From Pandoraea norimbergensis (GTDB taxonomy: Bacteria; Pseudomonadota; Gammaproteobacteria; Burkholderiales; Burkholderiaceae): a stretch of 64,000 nt of DNA. This document shows, piece after piece, positions 1-9,375 of the stretch. Every line of letters starts with the position of its first letter. The first letter of the stretch is position 1. A program made the position numbers and the translations under genes. Location: positions 3,162,001 to 3,226,000 of the forward strand of contig NZ_CP013480.3 in NCBI RefSeq assembly GCF_001465545.3, read 5' to 3'. The notes below the pieces were generated by a model. The model had not been told where the DNA came from, did not search any database, and saw only the letters and a list, made by a program, of their open reading frames with translations.

Positions 1-689
1 CGGTCGCCGTGCGCCTGAACGACGGCGCCATCATCGGCCAGCACAGCCCGGGCGTACGCGATGCGAACCACGCGGTACTGAGCATGATCTACGGCGCGCA
101 CTTCGGTAATTTCGCAGGCATCGGCATGCGGTGGGTCTATTTCGTGCTCGGCCTGATGGGCGCTGTGCTCGTGTACAGCGGCAATCTGCTGTGGCTGGAG
201 TCGCGCCGCAAGCGCAACTCGGCCATTCAACCCGCCAATTTGCGCTGGATGGCCAAGGCGACCGCAGGCGTATTCCTCGGCACCTGTCTCGGCCTTGCCG
301 TCGCGTTCTCCGGTGCGTTGCTCTCGCAAGGCACGACAGCGCTGTCGATCTTTGTCGGCACGGTCATCGTGTCGCTGATTTTTGCCGCTTTGACGGCACC
401 CGCCATTGCCGCGACGGGGCTGCTCGCCGCCACCGCGCTCGCGTGTCTCGCGATTCCGGTCATCGACGCCCTCGTCACACCCGACAACGTGCTGCGCTCG
501 ATCGCAAGCGGCGACTGGGTATTGGCCAGTGTCGATCTCGTGGCGATCGTTTGCGCCATCGCGTTCTTCCTCTTTGCGCGTGCGACATGGCGTCGGGCGC
601 GCCGCGGCGACCCGAACAGCGTGTGGGCACGGCGCGCGCCGACGGCGGGCACGCCGGAAGTCGGCGGCGCCACGCGCACCACGGTTTAG
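1..689 (+). CDS. PepSY-associated membrane protein, C-terminal part (5' end outside window)
   Basis: The frame is open from the left edge and stops at 689, so only the last 229 or so residues are seen. They hold four to five hydrophobic helices, the first (GMRWVYFVLGLMGAVLVYSG) being the typical last helix of PepSY-TM proteins, followed by an Arg-rich cytoplasmic loop (ESRRKRN) and an Ala-rich membrane bundle. PepSY-TM proteins of this type are inner-membrane proteins found beside siderophore receptors and thought to act as ferric-siderophore reductases; the TonB-dependent receptor 113 bases downstream on the same strand fits that role. The reductase role is inference from family and context. 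The GTG at 9 is an internal codon, not a start. Confidence 0.75.
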   Translation, partial: VAVRLNDGAIIGQHSPGVRDANHAVLSMIYGAHFGNFAGIGMRWVYFVLGLMGAVLVYSGNLLWLESRRKRNSAIQPANLRWMAKATAGVFLGTCLGLAVAFSGALLSQGTTALSIFVGTVIVSLIFAALTAPAIAATGLLAATALACLAIPVIDALVTPDNVLRSIASGDWVLASVDLVAIVCAIAFFLFARATWRRARRGDPNSVWARRAPTAGTPEVGGATRTTV

Positions 690-802
690 CAGCACGCCCC
701 GGCGACACCCTCGCTGGCATCGCCGGGGAATACAAGATTTGGCGCGCTGACGCCATCGACCCAGCACACAAGACACCAACTCACTCAGGGAGATTTACCC
801 GA

Positions 803-3037
803 ATGCCGCAACTCCGCTCCGTCACGGCGCGCGCCCCCGCTCGCCCCGAAACTTCGCGTCTCGCCTCGCCGATTGCGCGTGCCACCTTCGCGCTCATCGC
901 AACTTACGCCGCGCTGGCCACGGTAGCCACGACACAAGCGTATGCACAAAGCACCCCGTCAGGCGCCGATTCGGCCGCCACGCCATCGAGCACGCAGGCA
1001 CAGCCCACGGCGCAGTTGACGACGACGACGGTCACGGGCGACCGGAGCAACGACTACGATCCGCTCGCCGTGAAAAACGTGACCTCGGGCGCACTCGGCA
1101 CCCGCAAGGCGGTCGACACGCCCTTCTCGACCACGACCGTGACCAACGAGCAAGCGCAGGATCTGATGGCGACGTCGATCAACGACGTGTTCAAGTACGA
1201 CCCGTCCGTCGCGCAGGTCATCAGCAGCGCGACCGGCGAAAACGCGGTCTTCAGCGTGCGCGGTCTGGCGATCGACATGCTCAACGGCATCAAGGTCGAC
1301 GGGCAGAGTTTCCCGGTGTGGGACGCAGATCTCGCGATGGAGCCGTTCGAGAAAGTCGAGCTGCTCAAAGGCGCCGGCGGTTTCATGTACGGCTTCGCCA
1401 CCCCGGGCGGCATGCTGAACTACGTGATGAAGCGCCCGACCGATGACGCGTATCGCTCGGCGACCATCGGTTACACGTCGGCCAACATCTGGGCGGAAAA
1501 ACTCGACGTGGGCGGCCGCTTTGGCCCGGATAACCAGTTCGGCTACCGCGTGAATCTGGTCAACGAGGAAGGCAATTCGTCGGAAGCGCGTCAGCATATT
1601 CGCCGCAAGGGCGCGTCGCTGGCGCTGGACTGGCGCATCACGCCGGACCTCACTTGGTCGGCCGACGTGATGTATCAGGATCGCAAGTCGACGGGCACGA
1701 TTTTCGGTCTGGGCTTTTATGGCGTGACGCAGATTCCGTCGGCCAAGAGCGTCAAGGATCTGTCGCAGCCGCAGAACTGGTATGAAACCGAATTCCTGTC
1801 GGTGGGCACGGGTCTCGATTACCGCATCTCGGACGATTGGCGCGCCAGCGTGAAATTCCGCTTCGCCAAGGAAAACCGCTACAACTTCGATAGCTTCATT
1901 GCGGTCAACGACAACGCCGGCAACTACACCAACACGCTGTACGCCGCCCTGACGCGCTACTACTACCAGAACTACGATGCGATGCTGCAAGGCAAGGCCG
2001 ATACGTGGGGCGTGAAGCACGATCTGGTCGTCGGCGCGAGCTACATGAACCAGTGGAAGGACTACGACGCGGGCGAAGGCTGGCAAAACGGCTACAACCT
2101 CGGCAACGGCAATCTGTTCTCGCCGACCCTGCTGAGCAACGCCGCCGCCGGTATTTCCGCCGATCTGTATCGCGCCGGCCGCATCACGCAGGCAGCGATT
2201 TACGCCAGCGACACGGTTCACGTGACCTCGCGCCTGTCGGTGCTGCTTGGCGCGCGCTACACGCAGTATCACGACTGGAGCTACTTCACCAACGGCACGC
2301 AGTCGGCGAACTACTCGGCCAACCCGGTCTCGCCGACCATCGCATTGATGTACAAGACGGACGCGAACTCGACCGCTTATGTGAGCTACGTCGAATCGCT
2401 GGAAGAAGGCGCGTCTGCCGACAACCGCTTCGCCAACTCCGGCACGACCTACGGTCCGCTCAAGAGCAAGCAATGGGAAGTCGGCTTCAAGACGGATAAC
2501 CGCAACTGGGGCGCCAACATCGCACTGTTCCAGATGCGTCGCGGCTATTCGTACGGCGACTCGAACAACAATCTCGTGCAGAACGGCATCATGCGCTTCC
2601 AAGGGCTCGATGCGAGCGGCTGGGTCAAGCCGCTCGACGAGTGGCGCGTGATGGGCGGCGTGCTGCTGATGAACTCGAAGGCGGTCGATATCGACGATCC
2701 GAGCGTCGCGGGCAAGCGCGTCTACGGTGCGGCCAAGGTCATCGGCACGGGGCGTATCGAGTACAACCCGTCGTACCTTCGTGAGTTGACGGTGGCGTTC
2801 GGCGGCAAGTATGTCGGCGGCATGGCCGTCGATGCCGCCAACACGCAGTTCATTCCGGGCTACACCACGTTCGACCTGAGCGCGAAGTACCAGACGCGCA
2901 TCAGCGGCAAAGATGTCGTGTTCCGCGCGGGCATCAACAACCTGTTCGATCGCAAGTACTGGACCGAAGCGTGGGGCGGCTTCCTGTTCCTCGGCGCCAC
3001 CCGCACGTTCGTGGCCAACGCGACGATTCAGTTCTAA
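803..3037 (+). CDS. TonB-dependent siderophore receptor
   Basis: Outer-membrane receptor of 744 residues that would import a ferric siderophore using TonB energy. The start at 803 is chosen because an AGGGAGA ribosome site lies ten bases upstream and a signal peptide follows, with likely cleavage after AYA (residue 48). Residues about 90-210 form the plug domain (FSVRGLAIDM, the KVELLKGAGGFMYG segment, PGGMLNYVMKRP). The rest is a barrel rich in alternating aromatic strands, and the protein ends in the outer-membrane signature ...NATIQF with a terminal Phe. The GINNLFDRKYW motif near the end is typical of siderophore receptors. It probably shares an operon with the upstream PepSY membrane protein and is followed by a strong terminator. 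No Fur box was identified with confidence in the 113-base gap. The siderophore is not predictable. Confidence 0.92.
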   Translation: MPQLRSVTARAPARPETSRLASPIARATFALIATYAALATVATTQAYAQSTPSGADSAATPSSTQAQPTAQLTTTTVTGDRSNDYDPLAVKNVTSGALGTRKAVDTPFSTTTVTNEQAQDLMATSINDVFKYDPSVAQVISSATGENAVFSVRGLAIDMLNGIKVDGQSFPVWDADLAMEPFEKVELLKGAGGFMYGFATPGGMLNYVMKRPTDDAYRSATIGYTSANIWAEKLDVGGRFGPDNQFGYRVNLVNEEGNSSEARQHIRRKGASLALDWRITPDLTWSADVMYQDRKSTGTIFGLGFYGVTQIPSAKSVKDLSQPQNWYETEFLSVGTGLDYRISDDWRASVKFRFAKENRYNFDSFIAVNDNAGNYTNTLYAALTRYYYQNYDAMLQGKADTWGVKHDLVVGASYMNQWKDYDAGEGWQNGYNLGNGNLFSPTLLSNAAAGISADLYRAGRITQAAIYASDTVHVTSRLSVLLGARYTQYHDWSYFTNGTQSANYSANPVSPTIALMYKTDANSTAYVSYVESLEEGASADNRFANSGTTYGPLKSKQWEVGFKTDNRNWGANIALFQMRRGYSYGDSNNNLVQNGIMRFQGLDASGWVKPLDEWRVMGGVLLMNSKAVDIDDPSVAGKRVYGAAKVIGTGRIEYNPSYLRELTVAFGGKYVGGMAVDAANTQFIPGYTTFDLSAKYQTRISGKDVVFRAGINNLFDRKYWTEAWGGFLFLGATRTFVANATIQF

Positions 3038-3060
3038 GCGGCACAGGCTCGGAAACGACA

Positions 3061-3097
3061 AAACCCCACGACCCGAAAGTCGTGGGGTTTTGTTTTG
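3061..3097. terminator. Bidirectional rho-independent terminator
   Basis: A perfect 12-base-pair stem (AAACCCCACGAC, loop CCGAAA, GTCGTGGGGTTT) is followed by TGTTTTG. It lies between the convergent siderophore receptor and ferredoxin reductase genes; the A/T ends allow it to work on both strands. Confidence 0.88.
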
Positions 3098-3147
3098 TGC
3101 TGTCGTGCTGGGTTGCGGCGATGTCGCTGACGTCTTAGCCGGCGAAC

Positions 3148-3918
3148 TTAGCCAACAAACGCGCGCTCAACGAGGTAATGCCCCGGGGCGTGGTTGTGAC
3201 CTTCGACAAAACCGCGCTTTTCCAGCAGCTCACGGGTGTCCTTGAGCATGGCCGGGCTGCCGCACAGCATGACGCGATCGTTTTCCGGCGTGAATTCCGG
3301 CAGGCCGATGTCCTCGAACATCTTGCCCGACTCGACCAGCTCCGTGATACGGCCCTGGTTCTCGAACTCTTCACGCGTGACCGTCGGGTAGTAGATCAGC
3401 TTGTCGCGCACGTACTCGCCGAGGTATTCGTGTTCCGGCAGGTGCTCGGTGATCAGGTCGCGATAAGCCAGTTCGCTCGTGAAGCGGCAACCGTGCACGA
3501 GAATGATGTGCTCGTAGCGGTCATACACTTCCGGGTCGCGGATGATGCTCATGAACGGCGCGAGGCCCGTGCCCGTCGAGAGCAGGTACAGGTTTTTGCC
3601 CGGGAGCAGATTGTCGTTGATCAGGGTGCCCGTCGGCTTGCGGCCCACGATCACCTTGTCGCCCGGCTTCAAGTGTTGCAGACGCGAGGTCAGCGGACCG
3701 TCCTGCACCTTGATGCTCAGGAATTCGAGCTCTTCCTCGTAATTGGCGCTTGCCATGCTGTAGGCGCGCAGCAGCGGCTTGCCCTCGACTTCCAGACCAA
3801 TCATCGTGAACTGGCCATTGACATAACGGAACGAAGCGTCGCGCGTGGTCTTGAAGCTGAACAGCGTGTCAGTCCAGTGGTGGACTTCCAGCACGGTCTG
3901 TTGATTCTGTGTACTCAT
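3148..3918 (-). CDS. fpr: Ferredoxin--NADP(+) reductase
   Basis: Flavoenzyme of 256 residues that moves electrons between NADPH and ferredoxin or flavodoxin in the cytoplasm. The FAD-binding RAYSMAS motif lies at residues 51-57 and the NADP-binding GTGLAPF motif at 116-122; the C-terminal part has the LCGSPAM segment usual in the family. The length fits bacterial subclass I Fpr (about 257). The chosen start (MSTQNQQ) gives the usual N-terminus; a longer in-frame start at 3978 adds a basic tail not seen in the family. It is monocistronic: galE ends 157 bases upstream, and the receptor terminator follows. In related bacteria Fpr supports Fe-S assembly and oxidative-stress defence. Confidence 0.93.
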   Translation of the reverse strand: MSTQNQQTVLEVHHWTDTLFSFKTTRDASFRYVNGQFTMIGLEVEGKPLLRAYSMASANYEEELEFLSIKVQDGPLTSRLQHLKPGDKVIVGRKPTGTLINDNLLPGKNLYLLSTGTGLAPFMSIIRDPEVYDRYEHIILVHGCRFTSELAYRDLITEHLPEHEYLGEYVRDKLIYYPTVTREEFENQGRITELVESGKMFEDIGLPEFTPENDRVMLCGSPAMLKDTRELLEKRGFVEGHNHAPGHYLVERAFVG

Positions 3919-4075
3919 ATTGGCGGTCGATAATGCGGTAATGGCCCCGTAGCCCGGACGGCGGCGTGTAACGTACACGCACTATCGGTCGAGGGCGGGA
4001 AAACCCGACTATTTTACCTTAATTGGGAATGGCTTTCATTTGTCCCCTGCCCCATAGCGGGCTTTTTCGGGACGA

Positions 4076-5098
4076 TTATTGATATCCATCAGGATTCTGG
4101 CGCTGCCAGCGCCAGTGATCGACGCACATGCGCGCCAGATCGTACTCGGCGCGCCAGCCCAACAGCGCCTGCGCCTTGGCCGGATTGGCATAGCAGGTGG
4201 CGATGTCGCCGGCCCGCCGGGCCACGATGTCATAAGGCACATCGCGGCCGCTCGCGGCCTCAAAGGCACGTACGACGTCGAGCACGCTTTGCCCTTCCCC
4301 TGTGCCCAGATTGACAGTGAAACCTGTCTCGCGAGCGCGCAGCCCCGCCAGCGCGAACAGATGCCCCCGCGCCAGATCGACCACATGCAGGTAATCGCGC
4401 ACGCCCGTACCGTCGGGGGTCGGCCAGTCGCCGCCAAACACCTTCAGGCGTGGCAGTTTGCCCACGGCCACCTGCGCCACGAACGGCATGAGATTGCTCG
4501 GCACGCCCGTCGGATCTTCACCCAACAGACCGCTCTCGTGCGCGCCGACGGGGTTGAAGTAACGCAACACCGCCACCCGCCAGCGCGGATCGGCCACGAC
4601 CGTGTCGGCCAGCATCTGCTCGGCCATCAGCTTGGTCTGACCGTAAGGGTTCGTCGCTGACAGCGGGAACGTCTCGTCGATCGGCACCGAGCCGGGGTTG
4701 CCGTACACCGTGGCCGACGAGCTGAATACCAGATCGCGCACGTTGTGGCGGCCCATGACGTCGAGCAACGTAACGAGACTGCCGAGATTGTTGTGGTAGT
4801 AGCGCAGCGGCTGGCTGACCGACTCGCCGACCGCCTTGAGCGCGGCGAAGTGAATCACACCATCGATGCGGTAACGGGAAAACACGTCGTCCATGACCGC
4901 AGCGGAACAGACGTCGCCCTGCACAAAGACTGGCGCGCGGCCGGCAATGCGTTCGATGCGGGTAACGGCTTCGCGTTGACTGTTGCAGAGGTTATCTACG
5001 ATGACGACGTCGTAGCCGCTGCCCAGCAACTCGACACACGTGTGCGAACCGATATAGCCGGCGCCGCCGGTAACGAGAATGGTGCCCTGATTGCTCAT
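4076..5098 (-). CDS. galE: UDP-glucose 4-epimerase, probably serving Pel polysaccharide precursor supply
   Basis: Short-chain dehydrogenase-type epimerase of 340 residues that interconverts UDP-Glc and UDP-Gal, or the N-acetyl sugars. The NAD-binding GGAGYIG lies at residues 11-17, the catalytic Ser cluster SSSATVYGNP at 126-135 and the YGQTK catalytic pair at Y152/K156. The length is typical of GalE. It lies 100 bases downstream of pelG on the same strand, so it may be the last gene of the pel transcript. Pel is rich in GalNAc, and a UDP-GlcNAc C4-epimerase called PelX is linked to pel operons in other bacteria, so this gene may be a PelX equivalent. That role is inference; substrate preference cannot be read from the motifs. 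Confidence 0.9.
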   Translation of the reverse strand: MSNQGTILVTGGAGYIGSHTCVELLGSGYDVVIVDNLCNSQREAVTRIERIAGRAPVFVQGDVCSAAVMDDVFSRYRIDGVIHFAALKAVGESVSQPLRYYHNNLGSLVTLLDVMGRHNVRDLVFSSSATVYGNPGSVPIDETFPLSATNPYGQTKLMAEQMLADTVVADPRWRVAVLRYFNPVGAHESGLLGEDPTGVPSNLMPFVAQVAVGKLPRLKVFGGDWPTPDGTGVRDYLHVVDLARGHLFALAGLRARETGFTVNLGTGEGQSVLDVVRAFEAASGRDVPYDIVARRAGDIATCYANPAKAQALLGWRAEYDLARMCVDHWRWQRQNPDGYQ

Positions 5099-5198
5099 GA
5101 AAATGCCTTGGCGTCGCCTGCCCGGCGCGCCCGGGGTCGCGCACGGCGCGCGAGGTGACGCATATTACTCCACCGCTGTCGGCTTCGCCAATCGGCCC

Positions 5199-6575
5199 TC
5201 ACATCGGCTGCCGCATGTACGTTTCGTACTCGAGCGCATCCAGACGCCTGCCCAGCCAGACCACGCCCCGCACCAGCACGCAAAACAACGCCAGTGCGAA
5301 ACCATAGCCGTACCAGGCCGGCCCGAGCCGCAGACTGACCCAGGTGAACAAGCCATTGAGCACCACCAGCGACACCGTGAGCACGAGCACGTCACGGCGC
5401 CGGTCGAGATAAAACAACACGTTGAGCACGCCCAGCAGCAGCACCTGCATGCCGGCGGCAACGACATCTACACGCAACAGCGGCTGCCACGCCACCGGCA
5501 TGCCGACCACACGCAGCATGTCGTCGCCGAACGCAAACACCAACAGCGTCACGACCGCCTGCACCTTCAGGATTTCGTAGAGCCCGGTGCGCACGGCGCG
5601 GGTCATCATGTCGCGCGCCGTCGCGATCTGGCGCAGCGTGCCCCCGTGCCGCACGGCGTCGAAGAAGCTCGTATAGGCTTCGGCAAAATCCGTCTCGATG
5701 CGCAGCAGAAACACCGCCATGCCGGGAATGACGCAGAGATATGAGAGGAAGACCGGCAGATCGTAGACCGGCGACGCGCGCAACGGCCCGATGATCACCA
5801 TGCCGGTGGCCGGCGACACCCAGAACATCAGCTTGTCGATCCACACGCCAAGGCCGAAACACACGCCGACGCCCACCAGCGAGATGTAGATGCCCTTCGG
5901 TGCGAACACGTCCCACGACAGCCACGTATCGGTGCGGTACTGGCGCACGACGATCGCCGCCAACCCGAGCAGCAGACACGCGTGACCGATCACAAAACCG
6001 CCGAGCAAGCCCGTCAGGCCATAGCGCCCGAGCAATACGGCGCTCACCACGCTCAGGCTGTAACCCACGCAGAACACGCCGAGAATCGCGCGGTACTGCT
6101 TCACGCTGGTCAGGAACAACACCACGATCCACAAGTTGCCGAGCAGCACGAAGCCGATCCACATCAGCCAGCGGTACGCGAGCGGCAAATCAGCGAAGAG
6201 CGTTTGCGACAGCACTAGTCCGAGGCTGCCGAGCACGACCGTCGTGACCAGCGCCACGGCATTGAGCGCGGGCATGACCGCGCGTGACTCGCCGGCAAAC
6301 AACCGGTCGCTCAGATGCCGGGTGAACGCGAGCTGCACCAGTCCGGTCGCGATCACGCTGGCGGCGATCAGATACGTCACCGACACCTGAAACTGCGTCA
6401 GCACGGCGGCCGGTTGCACGTTCGCCAGACTCATCAGGCCGACGAGCACGATGCCCACCATCGACAGCACCAACGGCCCGGCGCTGATGATGCCCGCGTA
6501 CCCATAGGCCACCAGCGTGCCGGACAACGTGTCGCTGCGCAGCAACCGGCGCAGTTCGAATCCGATGCCCGCCAT
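5199..6575 (-). CDS. pelG: Pel polysaccharide exporter PelG (inner-membrane flippase-like)
   Basis: Polytopic membrane protein of 458 residues, close to the length of PelG in Pseudomonas. It has about twelve hydrophobic helices and the family's N-terminus (MAGIGFELRRLL). PelG belongs to the MOP flippase superfamily and works with PelD, PelE and the glycosyltransferase PelF to polymerise Pel and move it over the inner membrane. Its ATG shares one base with the pelF stop (TGATG), showing tight translational coupling within the pelDEFG block. Confidence 0.9.
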   Translation of the reverse strand: MAGIGFELRRLLRSDTLSGTLVAYGYAGIISAGPLVLSMVGIVLVGLMSLANVQPAAVLTQFQVSVTYLIAASVIATGLVQLAFTRHLSDRLFAGESRAVMPALNAVALVTTVVLGSLGLVLSQTLFADLPLAYRWLMWIGFVLLGNLWIVVLFLTSVKQYRAILGVFCVGYSLSVVSAVLLGRYGLTGLLGGFVIGHACLLLGLAAIVVRQYRTDTWLSWDVFAPKGIYISLVGVGVCFGLGVWIDKLMFWVSPATGMVIIGPLRASPVYDLPVFLSYLCVIPGMAVFLLRIETDFAEAYTSFFDAVRHGGTLRQIATARDMMTRAVRTGLYEILKVQAVVTLLVFAFGDDMLRVVGMPVAWQPLLRVDVVAAGMQVLLLGVLNVLFYLDRRRDVLVLTVSLVVLNGLFTWVSLRLGPAWYGYGFALALFCVLVRGVVWLGRRLDALEYETYMRQPM

Positions 6576-8272
6576 CAGTCGGCACTCCCGGCAAGCAGTT
6601 GTCGATAGAGCGTGCGATAGGCGTCCCGCATGGCGTCGTGGGTGTAGTGACGCTCGACACGCGCCATCCCGGCGCGACTCGCCGCGTGCCAGGCGTCAGG
6701 CTCCAGCACCTCGACGATGGCGGCCGCGAGCGCCTCCGGATCGGCAATCGGCACCACGCGTCCGGCACGCCCGAGCGCCGGATCGCCGTCAATGCCACTG
6801 TCGCCCTCGATCAGATGGCGGCATGCGCCCACGTCGGTCGCCACCACCGGCACGCCGGCGGCGGCCGCTTCGAGCACGACGAGCGGCAACGCCTCCGACA
6901 CCGACGACAACGCCAGCACGCCAATGTGCGGCAGCACCGACTCGACTGGCCGGTAGCCCATAAAGCGCACCTGATATTCCATGCCAAGGCTCGCCGCCAC
7001 GTCGCGGCACTCCTGCGCATAGGCGGGGTCTTCCGTCTCCGGTCCGATGATCCACCCCTGCACGTCGGGGCGATGGCGATACGCGATGAAGATGGCGCGC
7101 AGAAACGTCTTGATGTCCTTGACCGGCACCACGCGCCCGATCAGCGCCACCACCGGCGGAATCTCTGCCCGATTGGCCTCGGCAGGATCACTGGCTGCCG
7201 CCGGGTCGCCACGGCGCGGCACGCGCAGCGCGGCAAAATGGGCCACGTCCACACCGTTGGCAATGTTGCGTGTCTTGTGTGCGGGCGCGCCGTCGGCCAG
7301 TTGCCGCTGCCGGTTGCCTTCGAACAACGCCACGATCTCATCGGCGGCGTCGTAGCACACGCGACCGATGGTCTCGAAGAACCGCATCCACAGGTTCTGA
7401 AAGTAGCCGACCTGTGAGATATCGCGCTCCAGCACGCCGCGGTTGTCGCGCAACCACTCGCTTTGCAACAGATCGAGCTTGCGCTCCTTGGTGTAGCTGC
7501 CGTGTTCGGTCACCAGTAGCGGCTTGCCCGTCGAGAACCGCAGCAATGCGCCGAGCAGCCCCGCGTAGCCGGTGGATACCGTGTGGTACAGCCGTGCAGA
7601 GGGCATCGCGTCGGCGATGCGCGCGAGTTGCCACAGCGGCTTGTGCATCGTGCGCACGGTCCAGAAGTAATCGGTAAATGACGGATCGAGGCAGTGGCGT
7701 TCATAGCGCTCGGTCATGAAGCGCCACGCGGCACGGCTATGCAAAAACTGGGGTTGCGCCAGTTCACGGCCGTCTCTGAGCATCGGCAGGATACCGGCGA
7801 GCATCTGGCGCAAGCTGTCGTTACCTTGACTCGCCACCTCCGCCGCAGCCCCCTCGGCTTCGCTCGCGCTCCCGCCCTCGCGTCGACGCATCAGGTCGTG
7901 CATCTCGCCGACCCGCGCAAATGCGGCGGCGTCTCCATCGGTATGAAGCGCCCCTTGGTGGCTGGCGCTTGCGCCATCCCCCTGCGGCGACGGCTCGTAA
8001 AGATAATGGGCTTCGAAATGCGTGACGTTCGGCGGCAACGCATAGACCGGCGTGCCGTAGTCCTCGCGGCGGCTGCCGATAAACACCACCGCAAACGTCC
8101 GCTCGGGGAACGCACGGATCAACTGATCGACCCACGACGACACCCCGCCGCGCACATAGGGGAACGTGCCTTCGAGAAGCAAAGCGATGTCCGCTACCGG
8201 GGCGCCTTGCGAGGCGGCTCGGCTGGCGGGCTCGGCCGACGCTCGCAGTCCGTCGTCAGGCGGCGTCATCAT
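6575..8272 (-). CDS. pelF: Pel glycosyltransferase PelF (GT4 family)
   Basis: Cytosolic glycosyltransferase that polymerises the Pel chain from UDP-sugar. The N-terminal domain begins ADIALLLEGTFPYVRGGVSS, the hallmark of PelF. The C-terminal GT-B domain has IGRVVPVKDIKTFLRA and the E-x7-E element in SEALPLVVLEAAAAGVPVV. The start at 8272 (ATGATG) overlaps the pelE stop as ATGA; a longer frame exists but would run deep into pelE. The result is 565 residues, about 60 longer than Pseudomonas PelF. The excess appears to be an acidic, Ala/Gly/Ser-rich insert around residues 95-155, before the NDSLRQMLAGILPML helix. The second ATG at 8269 is an equally possible start. Confidence 0.92.
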   Translation of the reverse strand: MMTPPDDGLRASAEPASRAASQGAPVADIALLLEGTFPYVRGGVSSWVDQLIRAFPERTFAVVFIGSRREDYGTPVYALPPNVTHFEAHYLYEPSPQGDGASASHQGALHTDGDAAAFARVGEMHDLMRRREGGSASEAEGAAAEVASQGNDSLRQMLAGILPMLRDGRELAQPQFLHSRAAWRFMTERYERHCLDPSFTDYFWTVRTMHKPLWQLARIADAMPSARLYHTVSTGYAGLLGALLRFSTGKPLLVTEHGSYTKERKLDLLQSEWLRDNRGVLERDISQVGYFQNLWMRFFETIGRVCYDAADEIVALFEGNRQRQLADGAPAHKTRNIANGVDVAHFAALRVPRRGDPAAASDPAEANRAEIPPVVALIGRVVPVKDIKTFLRAIFIAYRHRPDVQGWIIGPETEDPAYAQECRDVAASLGMEYQVRFMGYRPVESVLPHIGVLALSSVSEALPLVVLEAAAAGVPVVATDVGACRHLIEGDSGIDGDPALGRAGRVVPIADPEALAAAIVEVLEPDAWHAASRAGMARVERHYTHDAMRDAYRTLYRQLLAGSAD

Positions 8273-9375
8273 CGGGTCCAGAACCGCACGGCAGGCTGCA
8301 CGGCAGGTGCGACGGCCGCCAGCGCCGCATGGCCGCCCAGTCCGCCGAGCAACTGTGTCACGCGGTCGTAGCGTCGTTTCTGAAATGCCGCTTCGGCGAG
8401 CCAAGGCAACAGCCGCTCACTGGGGAAGCTGTGGAACTGCGCATGCCGAAGGTACATTTCCGCCGCGTCAGGCGCATGGCGCAGCAACGAGCAGCGGCCG
8501 AGCAGATACCACATCGAGGCGTCGTCTTCGTGCTGCTCCAGCGTGGCGTGCGCAAAGAATTCCACTCGCTCCAGCGTGAAGCGCAGCACTTCGCCGCGCA
8601 CCAGATTCTGATAGATCAGCTCCCAATACAACTGCGCCAGACGACGGCTCGTATCTGCGCGCTCATCCTCGTCTTGCGCGGCCTCGTGACGGTCTCGCAT
8701 GCGAAAAATCTGCTGCATGATGCGTTTTTCCAGTCCGTCGAGAATGCCGTAGGCCAGCAGGCGCACCTCTTCGACCGGGTCGGCCAGCAGGTCGCGGGCG
8801 ATCTCGCTGGTCACCCGCGACGGCAACGCCTGCACCGAGACGAGCGCGGCCACACGGTCGTCACGCTCCCCATTCACATTGCGCAACCGCGCGCGCAAGC
8901 GCATGCCGGTGCCGTGCTGCACGCGGGCGACGAGGTGCGTGACGAAGCCCGGCGCGGCCACCTGCACCGCTTGTGGCGCCTCGCGCGGCGGCGGAAACAG
9001 GTAGCCGATGACCATCACGCCAAACAGGACGAAAAGGCCCACGACCGGCAGGAAGAAACAGATCAGCGCCGCGTGCCACGTGGCACCGCGCCGGTGGCGA
9101 TAGCTCGGGGGCAAGGCACGCGCGATGAACGCGCCTGCCAGACCCGCCGACACCGCTTGCCATGCCAGCACGAGCCATAGCGGGTGCGTCGTGGCAGACA
9201 GGTCGCGGGCAATGTCAGGCGACGACAAGACGATCCGAGCCGCCTGCCCCTGCGCGGCTATCGCGAGGCACGCGACGGCAAGCAGCAGGCTCCATCGCAG
9301 CACATTGGCCGCGCCGCGCCGCTCGGCGTTTTGCCAACGGGGGGTGCCGTCGCCGCGTGGCATCGTGTCAGCCAT
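8269..9375 (-). CDS. pelE: Pel biosynthesis protein PelE (membrane-anchored TPR protein)
   Basis: Protein of 368 residues with a transmembrane hairpin in the first 130 residues (helices around 25-45, 65-85 and 100-125) and a soluble, helical C-terminal half with TPR-like segments (SMWYLLGRCSLLRHAPDAAE, then LPWLAEAAFQKRRYDRV). This architecture and its position between pelD and pelF identify PelE, a scaffold that joins PelD and PelG in the synthase complex. It overlaps pelD by eight bases and pelF by four, so the four genes must be translated as a unit. Confidence 0.88.
   Translation of the reverse strand: MADTMPRGDGTPRWQNAERRGAANVLRWSLLLAVACLAIAAQGQAARIVLSSPDIARDLSATTHPLWLVLAWQAVSAGLAGAFIARALPPSYRHRRGATWHAALICFFLPVVGLFVLFGVMVIGYLFPPPREAPQAVQVAAPGFVTHLVARVQHGTGMRLRARLRNVNGERDDRVAALVSVQALPSRVTSEIARDLLADPVEEVRLLAYGILDGLEKRIMQQIFRMRDRHEAAQDEDERADTSRRLAQLYWELIYQNLVRGEVLRFTLERVEFFAHATLEQHEDDASMWYLLGRCSLLRHAPDAAEMYLRHAQFHSFPSERLLPWLAEAAFQKRRYDRVTQLLGGLGGHAALAAVAPAVQPAVRFWTR

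Noticed and set aside
131..802. Upstream extension of the siderophore receptor frame
   Set aside because: It overlaps the PepSY protein in another frame, has no family similarity, and the start at 803 has a good ribosome site and signal peptide.
959..3061. A 700-codon open frame on the minus strand opposite the siderophore receptor
   Set aside because: It has no protein-like domain, is His/Arg/Val-rich as expected for an antisense frame in GC-rich DNA, and lies opposite a clear gene.
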